This document shows positions 39,156 through 52,020 of a DNA stretch of 64,000 nt, in pieces. The notes under the pieces are model-generated. The model made no database searches. It was not told the origin of the DNA and saw nothing but the letters and a program-made list of their open reading frames with translations. Both the position numbers and the translations under genes were made by a program. The stretch is from contig BSBM01000904.1 of assembly GCA_027924585.1 (NCBI GenBank), forward strand, positions 14,261,501-14,325,500, in the 5' to 3' direction. How positions within the stretch are numbered: position 1 is the stretch's first letter; each line of letters opens with the position of its first letter. The DNA is from Larix kaempferi (Eukaryota > Streptophyta > Pinopsida > Pinales > Pinaceae).

Positions 39156-40244
39156 ACGCCCTTCCTTTGCATGGAAAAGTGCGCCCTCCCTCTGGATGTC
39201 AAATGCTCGTACAAGATCAAATCTCAATAGATCTGAGTTCTAATCATCACAGACCTTCCTCAAACACTGAGGCAAGGATACTCTGAAAGTCTCAGACACT
39301 CAATCAGCAGATCCGACTCTGAATGAGCTCTTCTCCCCTTTGGTAATGCGCCCCTCTCCCTCTCTGGAAGTCGTCCTCCACAATCTCTGCAGAATCCACT
39401 CAAGTGAACTATCTCAGTCCACAGATCTAGGCGCCAAGTGCCTCTGGTCTGGTGGTGTCCAATCTAGCTCAAATCACACCCTTGTCCCTCCTGCAGAAGC
39501 TTCTCTCTATCTCAGAAAGTCGCCCTGCATGTACTAATGCGCCCTCCTCACTCCTGACAGATCTCTCTCAGATAAGTCAATTGAATTGCCTCGTCCGGGG
39601 ACATCCTGTCTCTATATATAATCTCACCGATCAATTAGGTTTACCAAAAACCTAATATATGTGCATGCAAAAAGTCACTTTTGCATGCATCTTTTAATTA
39701 CTAATTGGCCATGCAAATCTCATGCATGCAAGAGGCAAGACTCCCCGGAAGGCCCGCATGCAGTCACCAATGGACTCATGCTACTGAGTAGAGTGTATCT
39801 CACCCTCTACTCCATACTGATGCCTATACTGCTGATGTACCTCCATGCAAAGCATCTGAATCATGGAGGACATCCTAAGATACCACAAAATCTAACAATG
39901 AGAAATCGTCGTTAGGTGTAAATCTGCAACTTTGCTTGATGTTTTGTGTGTTTTTACACAAATTGCAGGTCTGATAATTTCAATTAAAGCGAGCTTTTAT
40001 CCCAATTTGTCAGTGTTTTGTGGTCTTTAGGGTTTACTCTTTGCTTCCAGGTTGCACAAGGGATTCCCCCCCATGGCTAGCAAGCATTGGCCCGAAGTGC
40101 AGGAAGACTGTACGAGGTGACAGTTTGCACTCTCCAGTTACCTTGGAACCCTTCCAGTTTCAAACATTAACATGACCTATGGCCTCCGTGTTGGCATCAT
40201 GCCTTGGGTGGATGGTTCAACCAACTGAATTAACTCTTTGGGCT

Positions 40245-40295
<51 letters not shown>
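40245..40295. repeat. (TA)n(GA)n microsatellite
   Basis: About ten TA units followed directly by about sixteen GA units. A second pure TA run lies at about 40398-40415. Both are in the presumed intron between G and the CLC exon. Confidence 0.9.
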
Positions 40296-40298
<3 letters not shown>

Positions 40299-40933
40299 CC
40301 TTTGACTATGAATGTTTTAAACATTTGTACATAAAGTCCCATTTATAAACAAAATAAATAAACGGGCCACAAACACAGCCACCACAAGCTGCTTTGCTAT
40401 ATATATATATATATTTGAATAACTTCTTGGATAGTCAAAAAACATACAAGAATTGAAAAATCATTAAACACATTTCGGTGCAAAGAAATTTCTGGATGTA
40501 AGCTTAATGATTATGAAATGTAATATACCGATCTACCAACTATGAATTAGGTGTTAGCAAAATGCTAAATGGGTGTCTACCCTAGCTAGTTATGGTGCAT
40601 GCTCATGCTTGGATTCTCTGTTGTGGTGAACAGACGACCATTTTTGTAATTATGAATCATGATTAATTCCACACTAGCCCCAATTTTGAACTCGTTATGT
40701 TATGGTGGCACATTTTGATCATAAATTAGCCATGTTTATCAATTTTCTATGATAGCTGTTCAGTGGTGGCCTGCCTATAAGTACAGCTTTTAATTAGAAA
40801 ATGTTATATAATCTATTTTTCGTAAAGAAAAAATCTGAAATGATATAGAGAAATTTAGTATGCAAAACAAAAATAAAAGGACAGAAAACTGGCCCTTAAG
40901 ACTGACAAGGAATTAAGAAACTACTATACATAC
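40296..40933 (-). other. Presumed intron of CLC gene, downstream side
   Basis: AT-rich non-coding sequence between the microsatellite and the exon's donor site. No LTR terminus or open frame of note. Its base composition differs from the surrounding LTRs, consistent with single-copy intron DNA. Confidence 0.5.
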
Positions 40934-41324
40934 CTGAGGAAATTCCAGCAGCTGATCCTGTAGCGATAAGAGATAATCTCATTCCCTTGCTACATTGCAA
41001 TACTTTTCCGATCCCTTGTGCTATTGATGAACCTATTTCAACACTTGGTCCCTCTGGACCAAGCGAATTACCCGTACCAAGGGTGATGGTAGCAGCCACA
41101 GTCTTTAGAAATGACCTGAAAGATGCCTTAATATCAGACAAGTGAATCCCTTCTGAATAACTTTCAAGGCTACTTCTTAGAGTATTCAAAATGCCAACTA
41201 CCACACCTCCACAAGCTGGTATCAAAACAACCCGTTGCCATTTTTGTTCAAGGGGCTGCTCCCGCAACCATGAGGCACCTGGAATAGGGATCCCATCCCA
41301 AAATATGTCACGTACTTCATGCAC
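40934..41324 (-). CDS. CLC-e: CLC-e-like chloride channel/transporter, one internal exon
   Basis: A 391-bp exon on the minus strand, open throughout and bounded by a TTTGCAG acceptor (41325-41331) and a GTATGT donor (40928-40933). It encodes about 130 residues of a CLC-family anion channel or transporter. Included are the GASWLRE segment, a glycine-rich membrane segment (LIPACGGVVVGIL), the CLC signature GNSLGPEGPSVEIG with the conserved Glu of GPEGP, and a second hydrophobic helix ending in GSAAGISSG. The signature and GASWLRE resemble the plant CLC-e/CLC-f plastid branch, and CLC-e best as far as I recall. CLC-e is known as a thylakoid protein in Arabidopsis. No other exons are seen, so the neighbours must lie beyond long introns, or this is a captured gene fragment. 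Intact splice sites and frame favour a real exon. Confidence 0.75.
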
Positions 41325-43039
41325 CTGCAAATAGATAAATAACAAATTGACTTCAGCATTTCACACCCTACTCAATGTGACAAAATATTAACCTTAGCAG
41401 GCTTGTAAGTGACTCATTTCATAAATTAGTACCTATACTATATAGGCATCTTCAATCTTGTGTTCATTTTGTCGATGGTGTGTTTCAGTTATTTTTCGTA
41501 TTTTCATACATTAAGCTAGTAACATTTAATCTGCAAACCAAAGTAAAACACCATAATAAATGATTGTAGAATATTAGAAGATCTGTTGTGACAAACTATT
41601 CCATTGGAAAGTTGGAAACATATATCCCAGATGAAGAACCTACAACAATCCTATCAATCCTATCTTGCTGGCCACTAAAACAGAAATTTCTTGAAAGAAA
41701 TCCAGATAAAGAAAGACCTCCAAACATGCATGAGCGTGTGTCTACTACAAGACCATGTCAACTGCAGCTAATCCAAATCAAGAAAGAAAATACATAAAAA
41801 CATTTTTCAGCAATAAACACAAAGATTTTTAAGGGGGAATGAACCACAAGAAATTTCTTGAACAAAGTTACCCTGATTATAACCCTTCATAAACACATTT
41901 GATATGCAATAAATCACAGCAATTGTCTTCAGCAGTTAAGTCCAAAACATGTGCTTCAGGATCCAATAACGTTCAATAAAAACTCCAAGCAATAGTATCT
42001 AGAATCCCACAAGCTTTCAACCGCACCAATACAATAGGAGGAGCTTCACTTGTATAGAGTCCAAACTCAAAAACCTCCTAAAAATAAAATTATAATATCC
42101 ATGCAAGAGATCCTAGATCTCTCTTAGGAAAACATAAATAAAAACTATCTCCTAACCAACTCCTAATTGACAAGTCAAACAATACATGTAAAATATAAGA
42201 CAAGAGAGTGTATGTGCCACTTGTCATCTACTCATGCAAAATGCTCCATGCAAGGAGCCAATTGCCATCTTCTGCTTTGGGATGCCCTTCAGAATAATCT
42301 TCAACAACCACCTCCATTAAAATATGATATATGCCAAGTCAAAAGAAAGGGAGTGCTCTCCAAGGTGGACCTTGAATCAAAATAATAATATAGATGCCGT
42401 AGAAGAGGTGCGCCCTTGAGATGTTGCAAAGAGCAGTTATGGGACCATTTTGACCATGCCATCTAATATAAAATACTCCATGAGAAAGTGTGCCCTTGAG
42501 AAGTGTGCCCGTAGTAGTTATAACCTCCCTTGGATCTAGGGCCACAATAATAAAATAATGCTCCACAAGTTGAGTGCCCTAGACAGATGTGCAAGGTAGT
42601 TATACCATACTCAATAAATGTGCAAAACAAGAGTGCTCTCCTAGATGAGGTAGTTAGCCACCTTGAGATGCCAAAACAATTCCAAAGATAGTAAAGTTAG
42701 GGTGTTTTCTCCAATGCAATAACCAATTTGTCCCTCAAGAAATGCCATGGAAATATGTGCAAGAAGGTTCACTTTGGTTGTTATAACAACCTCCAAGAGA
42801 GGGATGGCCTAGAAAAATGTGCAAAGGCATAGATCCACACGCAAACAACCACTTCTCCTCAAATCATCAACCATAAGAGGGAGTCGGGACAATCGAGAAT
42901 GATGTGCATCAATGGTAGCATGTCGTCCAAATATAAACATCAACCAAAACCATCAACTCATCTCCAAATCCATGGGCAAAGCAATGAAGCGACCTAAGGA
43001 AATGTGCAAAGTGGTTATGCCTTCTTAACAAATGCATTC
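41325..43039 (-). other. Presumed intron of CLC gene, upstream side
   Basis: Non-coding, AT-rich sequence with no LTR terminus I can recognise. From about 42000 it contains recurring phrases such as ATGTGCAA and TGCCCTTGAGA. Similar wording recurs at 60300-61100, so this may be one continuous host sequence later split by the insertions at 43040-60290. Confidence 0.4.
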
Positions 43040-43901
43040 AATCATCTTCAATCAACCATCAAGGATGCCCAGCCCTTCCGGCTTGAGACAGTGTTTAGTT
43101 TGGTCTCTTTTCTGCACTGCTTCCATAGCTTTACTGACTTGGCGATAGGACAGGACTGGTATCTATACTTGGCCTATTGTTCTTCAGAGACTATTTGCCT
43201 CATCTAGTCCTCCAGAACGTGCTCGAGGTTGGTTTATGGGGTCTCAAGTTCTCTTGGATTCTATGACCATTCTAATGGATCGACTCCCTCCTTTTAGATA
43301 TTCTTTGGATGCACTTGGACAACTCCTACCTACTAGACAGGAACTGAACAAGATAGTCAGAGATGGCATTTACAGACAGTTTATCCATATTACTTGGGTT
43401 AACCCTCGAGGCAAGTTACGTCCTAAGATGGCCTTCTATGCTGAGCACTTCTTGGAGATAAGAGATGCATTCATTATTCGAACACAGTATACCCTCCACC
43501 ATTGGTTACACACTTTCCGCATTCCCCTTGACCAATTCAGAGTGGGCTCTCACAGACTTTGGGTAAAGACAGACCACTAGATCAATCGTTCTAATAGGAC
43601 CTGCCGATTGGGCATTTCATTTTATGTTGCCCCATCTACTATGAGATCAAAGGGAATTTTTGTTGCCTTTTCAGGGGGACTCAAACCCTCATCAGCTTCT
43701 TCGGATATCCCGCCCAGAGATGCTTGGCTTTATACATGCAAGAAACCATTAGGCTCCAAGCCCATATTATTCAACCTTATCCTTGACCAGATTCGACCCA
43801 GCGGATTACTTCCTACTTCACAACGCTACCCTTAGGAAGGGGCACTAAGAGACAATCTGATAGCAGTACTTGTAGATTAGTGCAGACTCGCGAGACCCTC
43901 C
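43040..43901 (+). pseudogene. Unidentified coding-like sequence, 5' part
   Basis: From about 43050 the sequence reads as protein in shifting frames. A 114-residue open stretch at 43236-43580 has words such as LPPFRYSLDALGQLL, RQELNKIVRDGIY and KLRPKMAFYAEHF. Coding-like text continues in other frames to 43901, where solo LTR D interrupts it. I do not recognise the family and see no RT, protease or integrase motif. Stops at about 43205 and 43580 indicate decay. It may be a retroposed gene or an unknown retroelement frame; the 3' part is at 59762-60290. Confidence 0.4.
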
Positions 43902-44046
43902 TGTTGTCACATCCATATTAGCAAGGAGCTACCATGATTGCAGATCCGTTTGAGCATATTCTTTGAGCCTGTCCTATACAGTTCTATGCATGAGATCAGT
44001 AGTATATGAGCATTTGATGATGAGACACTCCTATTTGCGATGGACC

Positions 44047-47000
44047 TGTTATCACATATATAGTAGCCGGGCTACCATACATTATTTTTCTGATTCCAGT
44101 ACACTATTCAACCAGTTCCCTTACATTTGAGATGCTGAGATGAGCATGTATATTGGATCACTATCAGATTGTGGACAGCAGTATATATTCCCCATGCCAT
44201 GACTGAGTCTCAGGACACTCAGAGAGATGACCAATGTAGCCATTATACCATTGGTACAGAGCAGTCAGTAGTGCCCAGAGTTTACAGCAGCAGTTTCAGA
44301 GGACAGATGATGGTACAGGTTGATGAGCATTCAGGTATATGACTCAGCAGGTATATCATTGCGTTATGGTTATATTGCATTTATACTTATTATTATAGCA
44401 TGTCTTAGCACTTAGTGTCATGATCTAGCGATCATATAGATATGTGGACCTGGTTGAGCTTATTATATATATTATATTGTCCCTACTCAGACTTAGAAGT
44501 TCACTAGTCATACTCATTGGTTTTACTCTCCTTAGGGAGAATAGAGGTGATCATTCCACCATACCTTGGCTTGCTAGTGTTGGCTCCATTATTCATTGTC
44601 TTCATCCATCCATTGCCTACCTTTTAGTTTATCACCCTGACTTACTACTTGACTAGTAGCATGGAGGACTTTTCCCCACTGTAGCCTCTGTATTGGATGA
44701 GCTTCCCTGTTTATTGTGTCTCGGCTCTGAGTTGGTGACAAAACGTACCTATGGTGAGTTGGAGTTCCTTGGAATTCCCCCTAGTCACTAAAGTTGTGTT
44801 GGCTAAACCTGAAACTTTTAGTGCTGCCATGAATACAAAAACTGGAAAATGAAATGCTATATCTTGTATGAAAAGCCCATTCATGCAATGTGTTTCTAAA
44901 CACACATGAATGAAAGGCATGCCAAATGAAAATGGCCATGAAAATAAAATGTTATATCTTTTGGAAATGTAAATACCTAGGTAAACAAGTTGTCTGTGAC
45001 ACACCTAGAAGTGCTCAGGTAAACAAGTGCCTTAAAAACACACCTGCAGCAGAAAGCCTAAATAAATGTAAATCTATGCAATGTGTTTATAAACACACAT
45101 AGATCAAGGCTATGGAAACTTCAGGCCCAGAAAGCAATGGAACTTAAATGCTATATCAAAACAATTGCTGGCCTTATTTGTATTATGTATTGTGCGCATC
45201 TGTTAAAGGTGAATAAACCCTCTTTAAACAACTCATCCATTTGTGAGACACCGCCATTCCCTGTGTTGTTGCTCATTCAGTATATACTATGGTGTGTATT
45301 CCCTTTCCCTTTGCCAAAGTGTCACAAAGTTAAGTCATTCAAGTCACCCCTTAGCCTAGCCAGTTATTTTAGCCTTCACCCTTCACTAACAAATTGATCA
45401 CAGCTATGAAGTGAGTATGATCTTGAAAGTCTAGTCTGAATAATAATAATAATTAATGACATTATATATTTGGATTTAGATCGCCAGTAATGATTACTTA
45501 GTGTTATAATTGTTATTTGAATAAGTTGTAGAGCATGCATTAACCTTTACACTTTGCAGCAACTTCCAGTGATGGTCTGAGTTATATTTGGTCATGTTGA
45601 CTTGGCTAGACCTAGTTCGACCAAGGACATGAGATGGTTGGACCCTGTGATGGTATGGATAGATGATATATGGTCTATGTACATGTACATGATGATTCTA
45701 TGCAGCAGCTATAGGGTTATGATGATGATTCTTGGTTTACAGCAGTATTTGACCTTTTACAGATTATTATTATTTGCCCTGTTCCGGTATATTGGATATA
45801 TATATTGACCATGCAGAGACTCATATGGTGTATGAGTACACATCTTGGATGGATTTGGACCTTCTGAGTCCAATGAGACAATTTGTTTTCAGTTCTGGGC
45901 ACTTACAATGATGATTGAGCCTCAGTAGGCTATCCCAGTGCAGTTTTGGTCTGTCGGAGGCCCTGTCAGAGCAGATGTGATTTTTATCCGGTTGACCTAG
46001 GGCGCTGTGCTTGGAGGGGGTGGTCCAGCCACTTGTTTTTACCATATTACCCGCTCCCGGACACATTGGTGCCCTCACCTTGACAGCGCAGGCACTCCAG
46101 GAGGCAGTTTGGGGCAGTTTCACGCTTCCCGAGGCATTTCAGGATTGGTAGAAATGGCTATTGAGGAAATCGATTTGGGCTACTGAGGCAATGTTATGGC
46201 ATGGGATGATCAGTGATGATGGATCGATGTCTTCCACACCTCCTCCAGCAGTTTCAGCTTCATCGGGGCCCGCATCCATCACTTATGGCACTTTCTGATG
46301 ATTTTTGAGGTCTTTTGAGGCCTACGATTTGACCATAGAGGCACGATTTGGTATATTGATGACTATTTTATTATTATTGTGCTATGGGGATTGACCAAGG
46401 GTGTCTAAAATTACCCCTTGGACCCACCATAAGCTTCTTATTATATTTTGTCATCATGATTTGGTGGGATTCCCCTCTTCTAGGGCGATTTTGTCCACTC
46501 ATATTATATTTTATTAGTGATCCATGTATTTTATTGTTGAGCTCATCTCAACCATTGATTAGACATTTGTATCTTTTAATCTTAGCCACTCATTCAAAAA
46601 GTGGTTAGGATTTTGATGCCTCTCCTTCCTATTTAAAGGAGAGAGCTTCTCATTGTAAGGGGACTTGTGGCTCTGGATTATTGGAATAGAAAATTATTAT
46701 TGCGTTTATCTCCAGTGTTGTGGTGAATGTTTTTGGTGTTCGTTCGTTGGTTCTTCCTTTGCACCGAGTTATTGGAGATCTTGTTTGCCATATCTTTTGT
46801 ACCATGTTTTTTGCATCTACAGGTGGAGGCCGATTTGCTTTGAGGAGGAAGTATTGGTAGGGGAAGACTCTCCCTACTTCTTCTTTGGATCTCTTCGTTG
46901 GTAACAGGGAGTATTACTGTCCCAAGACCTTCTATTCTATGTTATCATTGCATTTTACTTATATTTCCTCCATACTTGACCTCTCTGATTGAAATCGATT

Positions 47001-48575
47001 TTCCTTGGATTGACAGGTAGAGGAGGGCGCACTTGTGGGCTAGGGCATCAACTTGGCAAGCAAAATCAACAATTTCTCATTTGATCTCTGCGGGAATTTT
47101 CCTCAACATCAAAGCATCTCTCTTCATCACTCAGGTATGATCTCAAGGTAAGTTCTATCTCCATGATCTATCCACTTGAATAAAATATTTAAAACCCTAA
47201 TCAATCAAAACCCCATTTTACATTTTTTCAGATCTACTAAGATCTAGTGGCTTCTTGGGTAAGATATTGAAAACCCACCTCTATAGTATCCACGGCATCC
47301 CGGATCTATAGTTTGGTGAGGATTGGCTTCCATTTGACCCTCTTCCCAAGGCATTTAGCCTCTCCAAGCAAGGGCGCACTTCCTAGTTTGGTGAGTTGAC
47401 CTAGATCTAGTACATGGGTAGGTGAGATCCCGCTTGATTCATGATCTACACATCTAATAACCTACCCCCAGATTGTCACTTTTCTGATTTCTACCTTGTG
47501 GGCCCTATTCCACATTTTAAGGGATTTAATCCCCATTTTGGACCACTTGATATCTTCAAACTCAGATCTAGCAAGATCTAGCCACCGGATTGCCTTGAAA
47601 TTGTAGATCCACACTCCTACTTGATTAACCTACCCGGATCTAAAGTTTGGATGCCATCGGACTTGTCTTGACCCACTTAACCCTCATTTTAGCCTCATTG
47701 GGTAAAGTCGCACCACCTTGGAGAAGGGAGTTGTCCCACTTCTAGGACGTGGGTACTTGAGATTTCAGTGGATTTGGAACGGGAATAATTCAAAACCTAG
47801 GTCTAGTAGGTCACTTTGTCAAATCTTGCCTTGGGGATAGCATTCCTTGTTTTAAGGGATTGTGGTCCACTTAGGTCAAACCTAGATCTAGACCTATTCA
47901 TCCATCAAGACTTTAATTGCCCACTTGTCTCATGCAATAGGAGTCCTTAACCACAAGTTAACCTTACTTTGACTCCGTTATCCCAATTCCCAAGGCACTG
48001 GTCTCTCTCCAAGTCAATTCGACTTTCCTAGATTGTTGGATTAACTTGTGGTTTGACCCTTGTGTGGTAAACTAAATCCTTTGATGCCATCATACTTCAT
48101 GATCAAGCTTGTCAACTATACTAGTTAGCCCCAATTCAACCCCTAAACTACCCTGCATTGGACACGGTTCCCAAGGCAGTGGATTTTCTCACATTGAACT
48201 AGTACTTTAATCCTGGATCCTATTTCATAAATCATAAGTCACTTTCACATCAATAATGAACCAAAGTTATATTCATTGAACCCCTCACTTGTCTCGTGAC
48301 TTCATCCCAAGGTCTAGGATAAACCATACACCTTACTTCACTTAGAATTAACTTGATTTGGTGTCTTGGTTTTGATCTCTCCTGTCGGGAGTAGATCGGG
48401 TCTCCCCCTTTGTTTTCTAGGCTAGATAACATAAAGCGAAGGTTGCCTCGACTAGCGTGACAACCATATATTGGAGGTCGAGGTGATCGTGGTTGCACCT
48501 TTTGAGTTGCCCTTCCCTATTGCCATCCATGAGTGGATACATCCATAGGGGTAACTACAGTTTAGGTGATAACAG
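44047..48575 (+). mobile_element. Solo family-A LTR A5 (best complete copy)
   Basis: From TGTTATCACATATATAG (44047) to GTTTAGGTGATAACA (48575), 4529 bp, perfect duplication GGACC (44042-44046, 48576-48580). Terminal inverted repeat of nine bases. Palindromic GTAGCC-G-GGCTAC at 44063-44075. TATTTAAA at 46630. The last ~230 bases include GGAGTAGATCGGGTC and GAGGTCGAGGTGATCG. Host D reads on at both sides. Use as reference for the other A copies. Confidence 0.93.
46630..46637 (+). promoter_or_regulatory. TATA-like box of A5
   Basis: TATTTAAA preceded by CCTTCC and followed by GGAGAGAGCTTCTCATTG. Identical core and position in all family-A copies, 2.58 kb from the LTR start. Confidence 0.55.
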
Positions 48576-51192
48576 GACCCAGAGCATATATTCAGTCAAT
48601 TTCATGCTAGGACTGAGCCCCATGACCCCAGGTCAGAGACTAAGTTAGCCATGTTTCACTTTATCATAGCAGTTATGGATGATGATGGTGCCCTAGGACA
48701 CATACGGTAGCAATGTTCCAGTTCCTCTCAGATTATTACAGTTACAGTTGCAAGTATATGACCCAGCAGGTATACAATTATTGTACTTGGATGTTTATTT
48801 TGCTCGTTTATTTATTTTAGTAGTTGGACTGGGTATATGGTGGCTAGACATTGGTGATCTTTTCCCATTGGTTCTACATTGATGGCCTAGAGTAGGAGTG
48901 ATTGATTCTCTTTGAGTGACAGATTCTTGTGTATACTCATTGGTCTTATCCCTTTCATAGTATGTGTTGCCACCGAAAAGCACACCTAGGGGGAAACGCA
49001 GCAAAAATCTTTCGAAGCTGCTAGGTGCGACCTTGGGGGCAAGTCTCGAGTCAGGTGTTGTCACTTGATCCTGACTCCTCCGTTTAGGCAAACTCCTAAC
49101 CGAAGCCAAGGGGGGTAGACCCTACTGAAAAAAGGTTTCTAAGACTTTTTTAGTTTGTTAATTGTTATGGATGGGACGAGTGTTGTTTTAGGATTGTTTT
49201 TAGATGAAATTGCGGTTGAAACAAGCAATTGCAAAAATTGATTATTCTTTAAGCATCAACAGCATAAATGAGACACATGGCATCCATAATTGTAAATACT
49301 TGAAAGCAAATACTGAAATAATTAACCAGTGCCAATGGAGTCGTGAAATTGTAACTAGTGCTGTTGTAAAATATAAAATGTTTTGCAAGTGTACTTGGTT
49401 TATTTTAAGTAAGATGAAAAAGATGAGTTGATTAGGGGGAAAAAAGGGAATTCTCGATATACCTTGTGGTACGGGGAATTTGTCCGGGTTTTGGTCTAAG
49501 TGGCTCCGCACAAGAACATGTGGGATGGAATGGAGTCTCGAGGGAATGTTCAACACTACGCCAACAAGGTAGTCTAACGGTGCCCTGAGGTCGCTTTCCA
49601 GTAGTTCTTGCTTCCTTTGCAAAATTTGCCCACTTTCGATCAAATCGAAGTAACGCCGGATTTTCATTTCGGGAACTTAATTAAAATGTTATTAAACTAA
49701 TTACTAGCCACTTCCAGTTCCTTTTGATGCACCCTACTGTTTGGACAAACTGCGGGGGTGCAGAGCATACAGAAAGGAGTCCAAATTTTACAATTTTTTA
49801 TAACAATGTTTTCTTGATTATGAAACCCAAGAATCTCTTTCAAGTCGGAAGACCATACTCGGGAGAGCAAGGGGGTTAATTCCAAAAGTAAAAAGAAACT
49901 GAAATGGAAATATTTTCCAAGTACTACAGCAGTGAATATCTTTTCCCCTTTCGTGTACTTCGGTAGAGCATTGTTGGGTTAGTATCCAATTTCGCCAAAA
50001 GTAAAAATAAACTAAAGCACAAAAGAAAACAAAACTAGTCTAATATGAAAAGAAACTAATCTAACTATCTACCTAAGAATCTCTTTCAGGTTTGAAGACC
50101 GTACTCGGGAGAGCAAGGGGGTTAGTATTCAAATTTTCCCACAATGAATTTAAAGTAAACAACTTGAAAGAAATTTGATCTAGATCTATATCTAACTACA
50201 AAAGATTGAAACTAACTTAACAAAATACTACTCTAATGCAATGCAGGTATAAAGCAAATAAATAGATGGGATAGATACAGGCTTCCCCCAAACGGGGGAA
50301 GAAAGGATGTGGGAGTTGTAATCCCACTTGCTTTTTTATTAAGTTATTACAATCTTAACTCTCCGACAGAGAGCCCTCTTGATCCATAAAAACGAGATTC
50401 AAGAGACTTTCAAAGCTTGAAAAAGCTAAGTATAAACAAAGGAATTAAAGAGAGTTTCCTTAATGGTTCAAGCTCCTAAATTTGTTTTGCTCCTTCGCTT
50501 TCCTACAATGAGAAACAAAAAACCAGCAAACAAATGTTATACAAAAATGCCCAAAATCACTTTGAAAGTGTTTGGGCAAAGATAGAAAAATATGCAAAAT
50601 TCACTCTAAGTTATGCTAAATCAAAAGAATGCAATAACTAAGATAAATTGGCTTTTTAAACCAACTTACTTGGATCTTGGACAGCCTTTAGAGGGCAGCC
50701 AATGATTAGCACTAAGATGCTTTGATTTAATTTTTAAAATGTATAAACTAGTCTATCTTTCAAGCCCCTAAAATATATCAAAATTTTACTTGCAAAGAGT
50801 AGATTAGCAATTCTAGATCTAACAAAAATTTGAAACTTTTCAATGTCTTAGATCTAAAATGTAAACTCAGATCTATCTAAATATTTAATTAAAGCACTTG
50901 GATTTGAAAGTGAGAACAAGTAACCAAGAGAAAAGTTTAAGTTTTTTAAAGGAAAGATGAAGAAAGAGATGCCCTAGCTCGAATCTTGTGAAGAGGAGGA
51001 GGTTCCTGTAGGACAAAAGAGCGTTAGATTTTTAAAATAGTTGCGAAGAGGAAGAAAATGTAGCTGAGCTTAAAATCCTCCTTCACTTTTGGTGACCTGC
51101 AAAGCTTCACAACTACAAACAAACCATGATCAAATCTAGTATATTTTGATAAAAGAAATTTGGGAGAGCCTAAGTATAACTGACTACTTTCG

Positions 51193-52020
51193 CCCTTGAA
51201 GGAGACCTAGCTCTGCAACTAGGGTTTTGATAGTCGACCCTCGTAGAAGTTTCTGGCGGCCATGGATCCTTCCATGGCCGTTCTTCTCCTCCCCTGCGTT
51301 GGCTTCCTGTCATAGGCCGACGGATGGGTTTTTTCCACCTTGGAGCAACTGGTAACGACTTGGCGCGGCGACCCATTGGGGGTTGGCTTCTTTCGGCTTC
51401 CCAGTGGCGGCAGCGATAGCGTTTGTTTAGAAGGATGCTGTTCCGGGGCGGGGCGTGTTCGGCAGGGAGTTGTTGGCGGCTGCAAGGGCTGTAGAGCAAG
51501 GGCTCCAGTCCCCTCCTTGTTGTTGGTGAATATGTTGAGGACGTTGCACGACGGGGTATCCTAATCCCTGGTTCGTCAAAGGAAGGCGGACATCTGATTG
51601 CTCGGCAGTCTCTTTTCGGTGGCGGCTGCCATGGGGAGCTACATACCTTGGGCTGTCATGGTTGCTTTTTTTCGGCGATCGAGGGTGTTTCTTTACAGCT
51701 GCTAGTGGCAATGCTTTCATTTGAAGGATTCTGGGACGGTTTTTTACCTTGGTTTTTTCTTTCATCTACGGCATTTTCTTGTTGTTTTGTGCCATTCATG
51801 GTTGACGGGTTTTAGGTTTATTGTTGTAGTTTCTCTGCTGTGGTATCTTAGTACCTGTGGTTTTTATTTGTAATGAAGCTGGAAAGCTCATAGCAGTTTT
51901 TCTGTTTTTTTTTTTGGTGCTGCTCTGCAGCATATACACTCTTCAAGAGTGATGTAAATCCAATGTAATTTTGCACTCGCAAGATGAAATAAAATTACGC
52001 TTTTTTTTCAAGGAAAAAAA
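51193..52020 (+). mobile_element. 5'-truncated LINE or other poly(A) retroposon
   Basis: An 828-bp GC-richer insert flanked by a perfect 15-bp direct repeat AACTGACTACTTTCG (51178-51192, 52021-52035). It ends in an A-run after AATAAAA (~51990), the signature of target-primed retroposition. The second half (TTTGTAATGAAGC..., GCTGCTCTGCAGC) resembles the 3' UTR of plant L1-type LINEs. No RT motif survives, as expected for a short 5' truncation. A retrocopied host transcript is the alternative. Confidence 0.8.

Larger units (their letters stand above)
35248..40199 (+). mobile_element. Older LTR remnant G hosting E1 and C2
   Basis: 35248-35331 and 39161-40199 appear to be one sequence split by C2. 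Near its right end (about 40060-40160) it has CCCCCCCATGGCTAGCAAG, then GGTGACAGTTTGC and CCTTGGAACC, in the same order as the 3' end of family-C LTRs, so G is a distant family-C relative. The right border is placed at ...TTGGCATCA (40199) by analogy. E1 lies to its left behind GGTAG, so G's 5' part would be on the far side of E1 and was not found. No coding sequence. Confidence 0.5.

Noticed and set aside
44047-48575. Family-A units as DNA transposons because of their 9-bp terminal inverted repeats and 5-bp duplications
   Set aside because: No transposase frame is present, and the closely parallel family-B unit is demonstrably an LTR: it abuts a tRNA-Asp-type primer site and occurs at both ends of a Gypsy internal region.
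51170-51765. Overlapping frames of 74-112 residues as genes
   Set aside because: They lie in the GC-rich 5' half of the LINE-type insert or straddle its target duplication, and encode Arg/Pro-rich text with no RT or endonuclease motif.
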